From the NCBI GenBank assembly GCA_030374805.1, contig JARGSG010000026.1, positions 496,001 to 560,000 of the forward strand: a stretch of DNA of 64,000 bases, given 5' to 3'. Position 1 is the stretch's first letter. Each line of letters begins with the position of its first letter. Both the position numbers and the translations under genes were made by a program. Under the pieces are notes generated by a model. The model saw nothing but the letters and a program-made list of their open reading frames with translations, had not been told where the DNA came from and ran no database searches. The DNA comes from Gracilaria gracilis. Its lineage: Eukaryota; Rhodophyta; Florideophyceae; Gracilariales; Gracilariaceae. Positions 40,286 to 49,720 of the stretch are shown piece by piece.

Positions 40286-40747
40286 ATGGTCACGCGCGTG
40301 CTCACCTACTTTCTCACCTTCGCCTTCACGGCTGCAGCGCTGAGCAAACTGTATCCAACACATCCCAACTATGCCGACATGAGTGAGAAGGCGCCGCTCT
40401 GGCTCTCAGCGCTCAATTTGCAAGCGCTGCTCACACCGTTTCAACTGCAGACGTTGATCGGCGTGCTCGAATTGCTGTACGCGCTGTGTCTGCCGTTTTC
40501 ACACGCGGCCAACTACGGGTTAATCGTGGTGATGTTGTGTGCCATCTTTACGCACTACAGAATCGATGGAGCATTCACCAAGGACGCCACGCCGGCCGCC
40601 TTCCTGCTGTCGCTTCTGTGTCTTTTAGCCGTGTTCCGAAATGCACAATCTATACAGCCGCTCAGCGAGGCCGTCGGCACACCACAACAACGCCAGCAAC
40701 AAGAGCATCACTCGCCTTCCGAAGCAGACGGCAACAAGGAAGACTAG
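40286..40747 (+). CDS. DoxX / TMEM35 (NACHO)-like four-TM membrane protein
   Basis: The protein has 153 residues starting MVTRVLTYFLTFAFTAAALS. It has four hydrophobic segments: 6-24, LLTPFQLQTLIGVLELLYALCLPF, AANYGLIVVMLCAIFTHY and TPAAFLLSLLCLLAVF. Between TM1 and TM2 is a family-typical SKLYPTHPNYADMSEKAPLW stretch. The GVLELLYALCL step, with the following TM3 and a charged HYRIDGAFTKD loop, is as in DoxX/TMEM35-type proteins. The tail is Gln/Glu-rich and disordered. In animals, TMEM35A acts as an ER chaperone for receptors; in algae the role is unknown. The leading hydrophobic segment reads as a membrane anchor rather than a plastid leader. Confidence 0.8.
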   Translation: MVTRVLTYFLTFAFTAAALSKLYPTHPNYADMSEKAPLWLSALNLQALLTPFQLQTLIGVLELLYALCLPFSHAANYGLIVVMLCAIFTHYRIDGAFTKDATPAAFLLSLLCLLAVFRNAQSIQPLSEAVGTPQQRQQQEHHSPSEADGNKED

Positions 40748-40891
40748 AAGGTATTAAATATCTGTCATACGTGTGCCAGCTGTCAACACTATTGTACCAA
40801 TGAACAAAACGCACCTTCGGAGTGCAAACTTTGCACCAGTTCCGAGTCAAACTTTTCCACCATCACGTCCCGCCCTGTGGCGCCGCGCCTC

Positions 40892-41869
40892 ATGTCCATG
40901 GAACACGCATCGTCTCCGACCACCTCCGCCGCCAACTCTCCGTTGCACGAGCTGCACACGCTCAGCGCCAATTATCAATGGGTCACTGTGCTTCAGCGCG
41001 CGTCCAAACTACGCGCCGCCGACGATGATGGCTCCATAGATCTGCTTCCGCACGAGAGCTTACATGTGTCTGCTTACAAGGTTCTAGCCTTGTTGCAAAC
41101 CAGGCAACTGGAACGAGCAACCTCAGAAATAACTTCGCTAGGCAGTCTCACACCGGACAACCCCCAGTATCGATTCGAGACCTACAAGCATCATTATAGT
41201 GATCGCGTCGGAACATTTGTTCCGTTTTGTCTGCATGTCGTGGCGTTAGAAGCGGCCATCCGACGTGGTGAGGTGGGTGCCGTTGACGCCTTGCATCGAA
41301 GTGCAGCCTCCCTTCACGGCACCCAACGCCATATTGTTCTCTCGCTCGCCGCGGCTGCGCATGCTCGAATGGGGCAGATGGAGGCCAGTGTGGAGGTCAT
41401 CTTACAGTTGGTGGCGCACAATCCTACTATTGGTGCGTTACAGTCGCTCTCGCGAGCTCTTCTAATGAGCGGAGATATCGAGAGTGCCGCAAATGTACTG
41501 CGAGAACACGGCACCTCTGATGACATTCATCTTGCTTTGCTCCATGGTGCTCGTGCGCAATACGATGTGGCCGATGCCATTTATCAACGCGTTATCGAAC
41601 AACGTGCGGGCGACATGGCGTTCAAAACCGCTGTGAGCAATGGTGCGGTGTGTCTTTTGCAGAATGGTAGATTAGATGAAGCTGTGGAGCTGATGGAAAC
41701 TGCAGTAGAAAGTGGTGCGCATATGCTGGATGAAGGCGTGGTGTTCAATCTGGCTACCCTGTTCGAGCTAGCGCTTGCAGACGGCGCGTCTGCGAAGAAA
41801 GCACAATTGGCGAATAGGGCATCGCGCTGCGGTAGACAAGGTTTCGATCTGCAACTTCTCAACGCCTAA
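40892..41869 (+). CDS. TRAPPC12: TRAPP complex subunit 12 (TPR protein), short form
   Basis: A TRAPPIII subunit involved in ER-Golgi traffic and autophagy. The protein has 325 residues from MSMEHASSPT; animal TRAPPC12 has over 700, so this corresponds to the C-terminal TPR half. Matching blocks are VGTFVPFCLHVVALEAAI, AAHARMGQMEASVEVILQLV, LLMSGDIESAANVLREH, VSNGAVCLLQNGRLDEAVELMETAVES, GVVFNLATLFELALADGASAKKAQL and FDLQLLNA at the end. The AVCLL...VxFNLxTxxEL signature is specific to this subunit. No missing exon is visible upstream, since the DoxX-like gene ends 145 bp before. With TRAPPC5 at the left edge, the window carries two TRAPP subunits, about 40 kb apart. Confidence 0.88.
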   Translation: MSMEHASSPTTSAANSPLHELHTLSANYQWVTVLQRASKLRAADDDGSIDLLPHESLHVSAYKVLALLQTRQLERATSEITSLGSLTPDNPQYRFETYKHHYSDRVGTFVPFCLHVVALEAAIRRGEVGAVDALHRSAASLHGTQRHIVLSLAAAAHARMGQMEASVEVILQLVAHNPTIGALQSLSRALLMSGDIESAANVLREHGTSDDIHLALLHGARAQYDVADAIYQRVIEQRAGDMAFKTAVSNGAVCLLQNGRLDEAVELMETAVESGAHMLDEGVVFNLATLFELALADGASAKKAQLANRASRCGRQGFDLQLLNA

Positions 41870-41958
41870 ACTTTGATTGAGATGTTTACTGCTTAAAACT
41901 AACATGTACTGAACAAGGGAGGCGGCAATAGAGGATTCCATTATGATACAAAAGTTCT

Positions 41959-42168
41959 TTAAAAGAACGGTGTGTTCATGATCAGCGCGGCAGCAGCTGT
42001 ATCCGACTTGCGCTTGTCTTTGCTTCTTTGTCGGGACGACGATGATGATTTGTGCGAGCTTGATGAACTGCTTGCCTTCGGTTTCGACGACTTGGATGAC
42101 TTTGACGAGGAGCTGGAGTGGCTGCTGTAGCCACTTGAGCTGGATTCCTTCTTCGGCTTGCTGAACAT
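41959..42168 (-). CDS. 69-residue Ser/Lys-rich peptide
   Basis: ATG at 42168 (MFSKPKKESSSSGYSSHSSS) gives 69 residues, more than half Ser, with KSSKSSKP and RQRSKDKRKSD patches and a short hydrophobic end (AAAALIMNTPFF). It is clearly low complexity. Intact start and stop and the even Ser codon mixture (AGC, TCC, TCG, TCA) suggest selection on the protein rather than a DNA microsatellite. Function unknown; heavy phosphorylation would be possible. Confidence 0.45.
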   Translation of the reverse strand: MFSKPKKESSSSGYSSHSSSSSKSSKSSKPKASSSSSSHKSSSSSRQRSKDKRKSDTAAAALIMNTPFF

Positions 42169-45121
42169 AATTGTGTTTGAGAGAGGGGGGGATAGATGAG
42201 AGGAGGTGGCGGTGGGCTGACGAGAGCAAAGGAGAAGATTGAAGAGTAATTAAAGGTAGAGTGTGTGCTTGTGTGCTTGTGTGTGGAGTATGAAGAAGAC
42301 GGGGGGGGATGGTCATTGAATGGTGTCCCTTTTATAAAGAAGGAGCTTTTGTGTGTGGGCCATGCACTCCAGCTCGTGCGACGGTGGCGTGCCGCGTAGC
42401 GCCACGGAGATGCGCTCGGTGGAATGGGTTCGCCACTTTCCGCCACGTGCGCGTTAAGCTTTCCCATCCTGCATGCAATGCTGCTTCGTCACAAGGGCCT
42501 TTTTATTTTTGTCAGACCCTTCTGTGCCATTGTAACCGTATATCATCGCTTTGCTGGACTTCTTTCTGGACCGCTGGTCCATTTCGTCTCTCACTCACAT
42601 CTCCTTCGCACAAATGTGGGTTTGGCGTCTCTGCTTCATCGCCTGTCTGTTACGCCGCGCCGCGACCCCATATCAGGATGCAGATTTTATTTGCTGGTTG
42701 AGCAGCCATTGACAGCGGAGCGGCATGCTGGGGTGCGGCGGAAGTCTCGCAACGGCACGAATTACGGCCGAGCTTGCTCACCTTCCTGACTCGCACCACG
42801 CAACGCAATCACAACAGCGAAAGCCTACAGTAGGGGGATTTCCTCCATACGCACGGCTGAGCGCACCTTCCCATGTGTATGCTACTCGCCTCTTACAACG
42901 TATCAGTCGAATGAAATGCCTCCTCCTTTTCCGTCTCGGTCTTCTTGTCATATCGAAATAACTTCACGAGCCTCGTTTCGGAATCCACTGTACGTATTAC
43001 CACTTCCAAAAATAAATATCTCGCCTGTTTTATGCAAAGCAAGACCTATGCAAATGCTGCTGTCTTCCCACATTTCGCTGTATGTATTAACTACTTTAGT
43101 CCAGTCCACCTACGCAGGCGGCACGTTCAAACAAGGCACAGATTCAGCCGTATCTCGTTCTTCTCGTGCTCGAAGTCCGTTCCTTCTCTGTTCTGTGTGA
43201 GAAAATGGCTAGACAAATGCCTGTGCTGCCCTCATGTGCTGCCCTCATTCTCCCTTATGGTACTACTAAGCATGCACACAACCACAGCCTCAGAGAGGTC
43301 TCACATTAGCATCGTCAATACTATTATTCTCCTTCGCTACAGACCCTGCCCAGTCACAACGGGGCCCCACAACGAACATTTTCCGCCATTCAAACTCACC
43401 TTGTCCCTTCGTCACGCACCTCCCTGCCGTATCCATCAATGCTCGCCTCCGTAACATCTCTTGCGATCCATGTTGCACTTGGACATAAACACAAGAACAC
43501 CACAATTTGTTAGTATGCTTAGCAGTAAGTGTAACCTGTAACATTTCATCTGCCAGACCACTCCATACACATTCCTTAGACCACTGCAAGCAATGAAGAA
43601 TGGAGCTTGCGAACTACTCGTCGTTCACTCCATTAATCTTATTAATTGTTCGCCAATCTACTTCAAACCTCGATCGAGCCCTTTCGTATCGTTTCAAATG
43701 CAGCAACAACAGAACGATCCAACGTTTTAGTTTCAAAAGTTTTATACATTCCGAAACTGAAGTTTCGATAACGCAACGTTCTGTGATCCATTCATTTGTT
43801 TCGGACATAAGAAGTGTCATCTTTGCATTGCATTCAATGCGCATTAAGGGTACTCCATACTGTGAAAGCTCAATAGCTCTCTTTTCATGCAAAGCATTTC
43901 GAAACGTGCAACCCATTCGCACATACCTTCGCATATTCACCCGTAGTGTTGCGCACAGAACACTGTCTTCTAACCGTTTCGTCGTGCTCCACATTGAAAG
44001 TGTCTGTATCCAAGTCTAGTTGTGATGATGGGGCACAACCGATAAGATAGAACTCTGGGCTCAGTTGTCACAACGAACGGCAGATGGAAGCTGTGCTTTT
44101 TCAAACTGTCTTGTTTTGAAGTACCGTCATACCTTCGAGAGAGATGTTGGACAATACTGTACATGAATTGGCACCCTAGTTCACTTAGCCTCTTTAGTTC
44201 TCTGTAGGAAACGCACGCATGCGCGCGTAATTCACTGCATCTTCGTGCTTACCTGTGGTACATAAGAGCCTACAAGCTCTTACTGAACGTGTAGAGCAAC
44301 TGCACGACTTTGCTCCGAACTTTGGTTACCCTTTGAAGAATTCAATGAGGGAGGAGGGCAGAAGCAAGCACAATCACTAAACTACTGTCGTGCATTAGGA
44401 GATGTACACCTCCACGAAATGGTTCAGGTGTGGAGCGTTTGACGCGGCTCCTCCTTCAACAAGAGGACGATTGAAAACTAAACGAACCAGTTAGGAGCCG
44501 AATGATACACCCCTCGCACTAAAGGGAGATGACTCCGCCATCTCGTCCAGTTGTTGAGAAGTACAATCGCGCGTGGGCCAATACGGGACTGCCCATTGTG
44601 CAGACTCTGCAGAGTGGAGGATGCATAGTAAACACATCGTACTATCCAACGGAAGTCTTTTTGATACAGTAGATAGATACACCAAGGAGTTTCCAACGGG
44701 ATAAAATAATTTGTTGACATCCAGATTTGGAGAAAGAGAGGCGGCGTACAGGCGTATGTACAACACGACGCTGCGAAAGTGACGTGATACCTTTGAAAGT
44801 TTTATGTGCTTCACATAGCTGGAAGAGTTCCATTCCGTCCAGAAATGCAAGGACCAACTCTTAGTTCAAGAAGGGGCGGCGTGGGGCAACGTAATGGGAC
44901 CATGCGCCAAACGCACGGATCATACTCGTGCAGCTGCACGGTACCGCGCTGAGGTGTGCACTCGGAATTCGCGGCCCAAGAGCGCAAGAATTGGAGTGAA
45001 ACAGAACTACGCGATAGGCGGTAGGTAAGTACCTTGGTGCAACTACACACAACTTGGGATTGTCCACACGGAAACAGGAACAAAGAGTAGCACTACTGCA
45101 CAAGATTGCTCAACAGCGGTT
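42169..45121. other. three-kilobase region without a supported gene
   Basis: Frames up to 169 codons occur on both strands, but no family is recognisable. Weak hints on the minus strand are an isolated exon-like piece near 43015-42885 (reading LEVVIRTVDSETRLVKLFRY, bounded by ACAG and GTAAGA) and an F-box-like stretch near 44864-44795 (LVLAFLDGMELFQLCEAHK). A multi-exon minus-strand gene is possible, but I cannot assemble one. A 10-bp CG-rich alternating run lies near 44220. Confidence 0.4.
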
Positions 45122-45523
45122 TTACTCAGTTTCTTCAACGTTGACCTTAGCACTGGGATTAGTGACCCTAATGTCAAGCTGGGCAGCACGGTCGAGGATA
45201 GCAATACGTTTCCTGGCAGAAACGGCGCTAGCAATCTCAGCACAATACACGCGGTTTTGCATCATCAGAAGTTCAAGCTCATTGACGTTGTGAACAACGA
45301 ACTTGTAAAATCCATTCGGAAGCATATGACGCGTCTTTTTGTTACTTCCATAGCCAATGTTTGGCATCGAAACCTTTCCACGCCACTTGCGACGCACACG
45401 GGAATCGATTCCTTTCGGTCGACGCCATGACTCGGGAACTCGGATCTTAGTGTCGCACTGATGGCGCTTGAACTTGCGCGTACGCTTCTTGACGAGCTTG
45501 AGAGTGTTTAGCGACTTGGCCAT
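45122..45523 (-). CDS. RPL32: 60S ribosomal protein L32 (eL32)
   Basis: A large-subunit ribosomal protein of 133 residues, starting [18 protein letters not shown]. The family signature is complete: [89 protein letters not shown] and [12 protein letters not shown]. Length and order equal yeast and human eL32. Intronless, with the start ATG at 45523. Its promoter region is shared with BDP1, 700 bp away. Confidence 0.98.
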   Translation of the reverse strand: MAKSLNTLKLVKKRTRKFKRHQCDTKIRVPESWRRPKGIDSRVRRKWRGKVSMPNIGYGSNKKTRHMLPNGFYKFVVHNVNELELLMMQNRVYCAEIASAVSARKRIAILDRAAQLDIRVTNPSAKVNVEETE

Positions 45524-46226
45524 TTCGTGTTGGCGTCAATCACTTGTATACATAACATAGAGCACGCAAAGTCAGTAACTTCATCTCAAGTAGCACCGAT
45601 CTTCGTTTTGTTCAAAAGATCTTCGTTTCGAGATCGAACGTCGCACTTAACGCATCGTACTCGCACACCGTGCTCCCGTTGGCGCAACCCCGCGTTGCGA
45701 GCGGGTCGTAACTACAGTCCCTCGCCGTCGAAAAAGACTGAACTCCCAGACATCTCAAAAGGCGCGCACGAAGATCAAAAAGGCTTAGCAGCTAACTCAC
45801 CTGTTCGGGCTGCTGAAATAAGCGGGAACGAAGACGACGACCAACAAAGACGACGACGATCGCTCGCGAGCGGCACAGATGGGATGGGATGGGCGACGGC
45901 GGTGTACAATCGTGCGCGCGACATAGACGTCGTCAAACGGCCGACGGCGGCGGCCACGATTCGCAAATTGTATTGATCAATAGTAATTACTACCATATTA
46001 ATTAATGAAAATAATCCACGTGGATACACACGTGGCTCTTTTGGCGCTGAACCGTAATTGTGGCGTTGTCCCCCCACCGCTCACCACCCCCGAGGCTCGC
46101 TGTGAGTACGCAATAATATCATCCATGTCATTGCGGTGCGAAGAAGGCTTGAACTCTTATTGATAGAATCGCGCCCTCGTCTCTACACCAATTCGACTAA
46201 CTCCACACTGCAGTGCATCACTAGTG
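45524..46226. promoter_or_regulatory. divergent promoter of eL32 and BDP1 with G-boxes
   Basis: The palindrome TCCACGTGGA lies at 46015-46024 and a second CACGTG at 46029-46034, next to an AT-rich stretch (45970-46015). A 149-codon plus frame at 45527 has no features and is likely 5' flank. Confidence 0.5.
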
Positions 46227-47258
46227 ATGAGTGAGGCACCGTATTCAGACGAGGACGACGATGACGCAACAACAACTCTTCGTCATGCCGACTCTGTCGG
46301 GCTAGCAAACAGTGGGCAAATAACTATAAACGATGTAATTCGCAACATTCGAAAGCGTAAGAATCGAAAACAAATGCCTTCTACGGCACGAAGAAACGAG
46401 CAGCGCCGTCAACGTCGTCGAACTCATCTTCAACAACCACAACCACCGACCTCGGAGCAACAAACACCTCCCACAGCTTCACCGCCACCGCCAGATGAGG
46501 AAGAAGAAGTGCCACACACAGATGTAGTTGCTCCACAGCTCACACTGGATGAGAATGGCAACATTGTCGTGGACAGTGCTTCTTTAGTTGTCAGTGCCGG
46601 TACTGTAACCAATGCAGAGGCTGAAGGCGGCGGTGTTACCACGTTTGAGAATCATGAGTATACTAAGCACATAACATCTGGGACCTTTTCAAAGCGTCAG
46701 AATTCTTCAAAATGGCTTACGGAAGAAACGGAACGCTTCTATCAATGCTTGCGAAAGTATGGTACTGATTTTCTGCTCATGGAGTCTGATTTTCCGAGAC
46801 GCAGTCGAAGGCAATTGAAACTGAAGTTCAAGCGAGAAGAGAGAGATAATCCTCGTCGAATTGACCGTGCTTTACGCTCTAAGCCTCTCCCATTACCCAC
46901 AACTCTGCCCAAACGCCCTGCTCAACCTGACAATCAACAAACCGAGGACGCTACACGTTCAGAGCAAGACGCTCCTCGACCCGCTGCCAATGGCAAACCA
47001 TCCGAACAAAGCCAGGAGACAGCTGCTCAGTTAACGTCGCCTCAACCAGCGAACACAAATACTATGCAAGGGCAAGCCAAAGAGACTTCTGATGCTGAAC
47101 CCAAAGACAATGAGGACGGCAACAACGAGGCCACGCGCGAAGCCGTCATTAAAGTGATCGGAACCGCAGATGACGACCCTGAAATGCAGGATGTGGACCT
47201 CCACACAATGCCACTGGTTGCAGATGATTCAGATGATTCATGGGGAGATTCTGATTAA
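46227..47258 (+). CDS. BDP1: TFIIIB component B'' (BDP1), SANT-domain protein
   Basis: Subunit of TFIIIB, which recruits RNA polymerase III to tRNA and 5S genes. The protein has 343 residues, MSEAPYSDEDDDDAT; the codon before is GTG, so the ATG at 46227 is used. An early conserved piece, ITINDVIRNIRKRKNRK, precedes a low-complexity linker. A run of family residues, TFENHEYTKHITSGTFSKRQNSSKW, leads into the extended SANT domain, WLTEETERFYQCLRKYGTDFLLMESDFPRRSRRQLKLKFKREERDNPRRIDRAL (about 162-216), which is diagnostic. The tail is polar and ends in an acidic DDSDDSWGDSD. It is shorter than animal BDP1 but similar to compact algal and yeast forms. Confidence 0.93.
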   Translation: MSEAPYSDEDDDDATTTLRHADSVGLANSGQITINDVIRNIRKRKNRKQMPSTARRNEQRRQRRRTHLQQPQPPTSEQQTPPTASPPPPDEEEEVPHTDVVAPQLTLDENGNIVVDSASLVVSAGTVTNAEAEGGGVTTFENHEYTKHITSGTFSKRQNSSKWLTEETERFYQCLRKYGTDFLLMESDFPRRSRRQLKLKFKREERDNPRRIDRALRSKPLPLPTTLPKRPAQPDNQQTEDATRSEQDAPRPAANGKPSEQSQETAAQLTSPQPANTNTMQGQAKETSDAEPKDNEDGNNEATREAVIKVIGTADDDPEMQDVDLHTMPLVADDSDDSWGDSD

Positions 47259-47596
47259 GCTGGCTACCTAAGTTGTCAAAAGCATTGGCGGTGATGCATT
47301 TTTAATCTTGTTTTGTAGCTATAGGTAGCTGCGGAGGCTTAACCTTATACTTGTACATAGATGGCACATATTTTGTTTCGTTCGTTTACTTCGAGTGACG
47401 AGTTCTCCATTTTGACTGGGGCATGGCGTCAATATGTGTGATGTGATGAATGCATCTGTCTTGGATGTAAAATATGCACAAAGCAGCCCTGTAACCATGA
47501 ATGTACGATCATAACTCAACGAGTGTTGCGCGTTTACCAATTATACAGTTCCTAACGATATATGACAAAGACGAAGACAAGAGGCTCGAGCTGGGT
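47259..47596. other. convergent intergenic region, nothing recognised
   Basis: About 340 bp between the 3' ends of BDP1 and eIF4E. No gene or striking repeat. Confidence 0.6.
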
Positions 47597-48649
47597 TCAT
47601 GAAATCACGTAGCGTGGCCTCGGCTTCTTTTGGTTGATCGCCTCTTTAAACAGCAAGTACTGTTGATCGCCCGTGATTCCAGAAGTCTCTCTCCAACGAT
47701 TACCTATCCTCGTTTGTAAGTCCTCTTCCGTGGCTGTCTTTGTCCAAATTGCGAGGCGGTTGGTTCCGCGTTTACGGTTCATTACGATGCCTGCGATGTC
47801 GTCACTTTCTTCGGGACCAAAGCCCTCACCAATGACTGTGAGTATTGTGTTAATCCAGCATTTGTCCAAGTCTGATATGTGAGAGTTGGGGAATGTGACT
47901 CTCCATTCACCGCCGTCTGCGTTTTGCGGATCCTCCCATTTCGGATCGATTCCGAACTTGAAAAGATTGTACGTGTGATTGGAGAGCAGTTGCGACGGTT
48001 CCTTTACGCTGTTGAACACGCTGTGTCACAGCACGGTAAAACACAAATAGTTTCGCACGAAGATACGCACAAACAAGCAAGGGCGAAAACATTCGGTCAG
48101 TACGAAACAGAGCAAGCACGCTGTGGAACACAAGAAAAAGGGACGAGTGAAAACTTACGCCCAAAAGTCCTCGACGGTATCGAAAGAAGCGATAGGACGA
48201 AGGTTTGCAGCATAAACAGAGCTGCGATTCCTAGTGGTGACAAAGTCGTGCCAAAGAGTCCATTTGAACTGCAATGGGTGCGGACCAGAGTCGTTTTGAA
48301 CGTGTTCCTCGGCCATGTAGTGGGAGCGACGGGCGCAGTGTTTTGTGGCGTGGACGGCGGAAACGGAGCAGGTGCTGTGGAGGAGGGAGTGTTTCGGTCG
48401 AACGACGAGAAGACCGCTGTGGCGCCTCAAATTGTCGCCTGCTGCACACTGTGGCGCTTGCTGCGACGGGCTGCGGGCCAATTTTTTGGGCTTTCGACGG
48501 CGCTGTGGCGTTTTGTCAGAAGGCGTTTCGTCATACCTTCGGCTTTGGGGCTGCTCTACGCTGTCATTCAGACTGCCGCCCTCTGACGCACCTGCGGAGC
48601 TGCTCAGTTCGCTGCGACTACGTAGCTTCTTTTGTCGTCTACGTCCCAT
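47597..48649 (-). CDS. EIF4E: translation initiation factor 4E (eIF4E) with Tyr at the second cap-binding Trp, two exons
   Basis: The mRNA cap-binding subunit of eIF4F. Exon 1 (48649-48159) and exon 2 (48020-47597) are joined across a 138-bp intron to give DFW-A-VFNSVK. The product has 304 residues, with about 120 basic, Ser-rich residues before the core. The core has HPLQFKWTLWHDF (first cap Trp kept), SSVYAANLRPIASFDTVEDFW (human Trp56 position is Tyr), YNLFKFGIDPKWEDPQNADGGEW (Trp102 and Glu103 kept), SDLDKCWINTILTVIGEGF, NRLAIWTK and RIGNRWRE. The TVEDFW Trp that contacts eIF4G is kept. Length beyond 220 comes from the N-terminal extension. It is clearly a member of the family; whether it is the main eIF4E or a variant is open. 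Confidence 0.94.
48021..48158 (-). other. spliceosomal intron of eIF4E
   Basis: A 138-bp GT-AG intron with donor GTAAGT and acceptor GACACAG, and a CTGAC branch-like site near its middle. Both edges are fixed by protein continuity across FWA-VFNSV. Confidence 0.9.
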
Positions 48650-49720
48650 TTGTATGACGCCAATGCGGTGCGAGGCACAGCTTCAGTTCGCTGATCCTGG
48701 ATCTTTTCCGGTGCAGTTTGTTTCGTCCTCCACATCTTGTGAGCCTGCTTTGCGCAAGCGTTTTATAACCAATCGCACATTTTCGATTGGAAGTCAATTG
48801 AAGTGCTATACGTTCAAAAATCTACGAGCGCAACGTAACCTTTACGAAGCAACGTGCTCTTTAAGCCGCAACGTTCGGATGCGTGTTTGGACACAACGTA
48901 CGGGCGACGCGTGTTCACTGCTTGTCCCTTTTCGAAGCGCTTCGCGTCTGGAAGAACCGACGAGTACGTGTAGCTAGATCAGTAGTCAAGTAGACACAGC
49001 GCAACCATATTATTCAGTGGCAGCTCCACCTTTTTGCAGCTTTTTTTCTGAAGGAAGACGAACGTTATACCAAAGCAGTCACGCTGACGAATCACTGTTG
49101 TTCTGTGCGTGAAGTCTACGAGGGTAACTCTCTTTTATCCTTGGTAACTAGTTGTCTTGGTGAGAAGACAGCAGGACTTGTTTGAAAGTTTGAGATTTGA
49201 ACGCGGAGGCGAGAGGGACGATTGTTATTAATATTAAATTAAAGCGAGTAGGAGACGGTCGCGCATGATCCAGGCCCACGGCGCATGCAGCCGATCTTTG
49301 TTTACCGTAGATAGCGGGACGCAAACGCGTGCCGCTTCCATCTGCCTGCTTCCGCCGACTTCGCCGCGCTTCCTTCTCGCGCGCCAAGAACCTTCGCATC
49401 TTGCCCACAACTCTTGACGCCCGCCTTCTCTATCTCTCACTCTTCTCGTTCCCCTTGAGCGCTCCTTGTCTCAAGAGCTCCGCCGTATCCCACTACAAGG
49501 AACTAACTCATCCATCAGCTGTGTGTGCTGTCGCCCACATCGCGAGAGCCTATCTCGCGTGCGTTTCAACAACTGCTAACTCTCCTCAGTTTGCGCGCGT
49601 CCAGTCTCGAGTATCGTCCATCTCGGCAAACCGCGCTTCGAGAAAATTCAGTCACTACATGACCCAACAACAACTACTCACTCACACCAAGCAAACCGCT
49701 TTCGGTCGATATGCAGCAAG
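48650..49720. other. intergenic region with no supported gene
   Basis: About 1 kb between eIF4E (minus) and DONSON (plus). A 107-codon plus frame from 48654 has no recognisable features. Nothing else stands out. Confidence 0.5.

Noticed and set aside
46139-46200. Possible tRNA remnant (GAACTCTTATTGATAGAATC context)
   Set aside because: No acceptor stem, no matching D and T arms; the resemblance is limited to a few bases.
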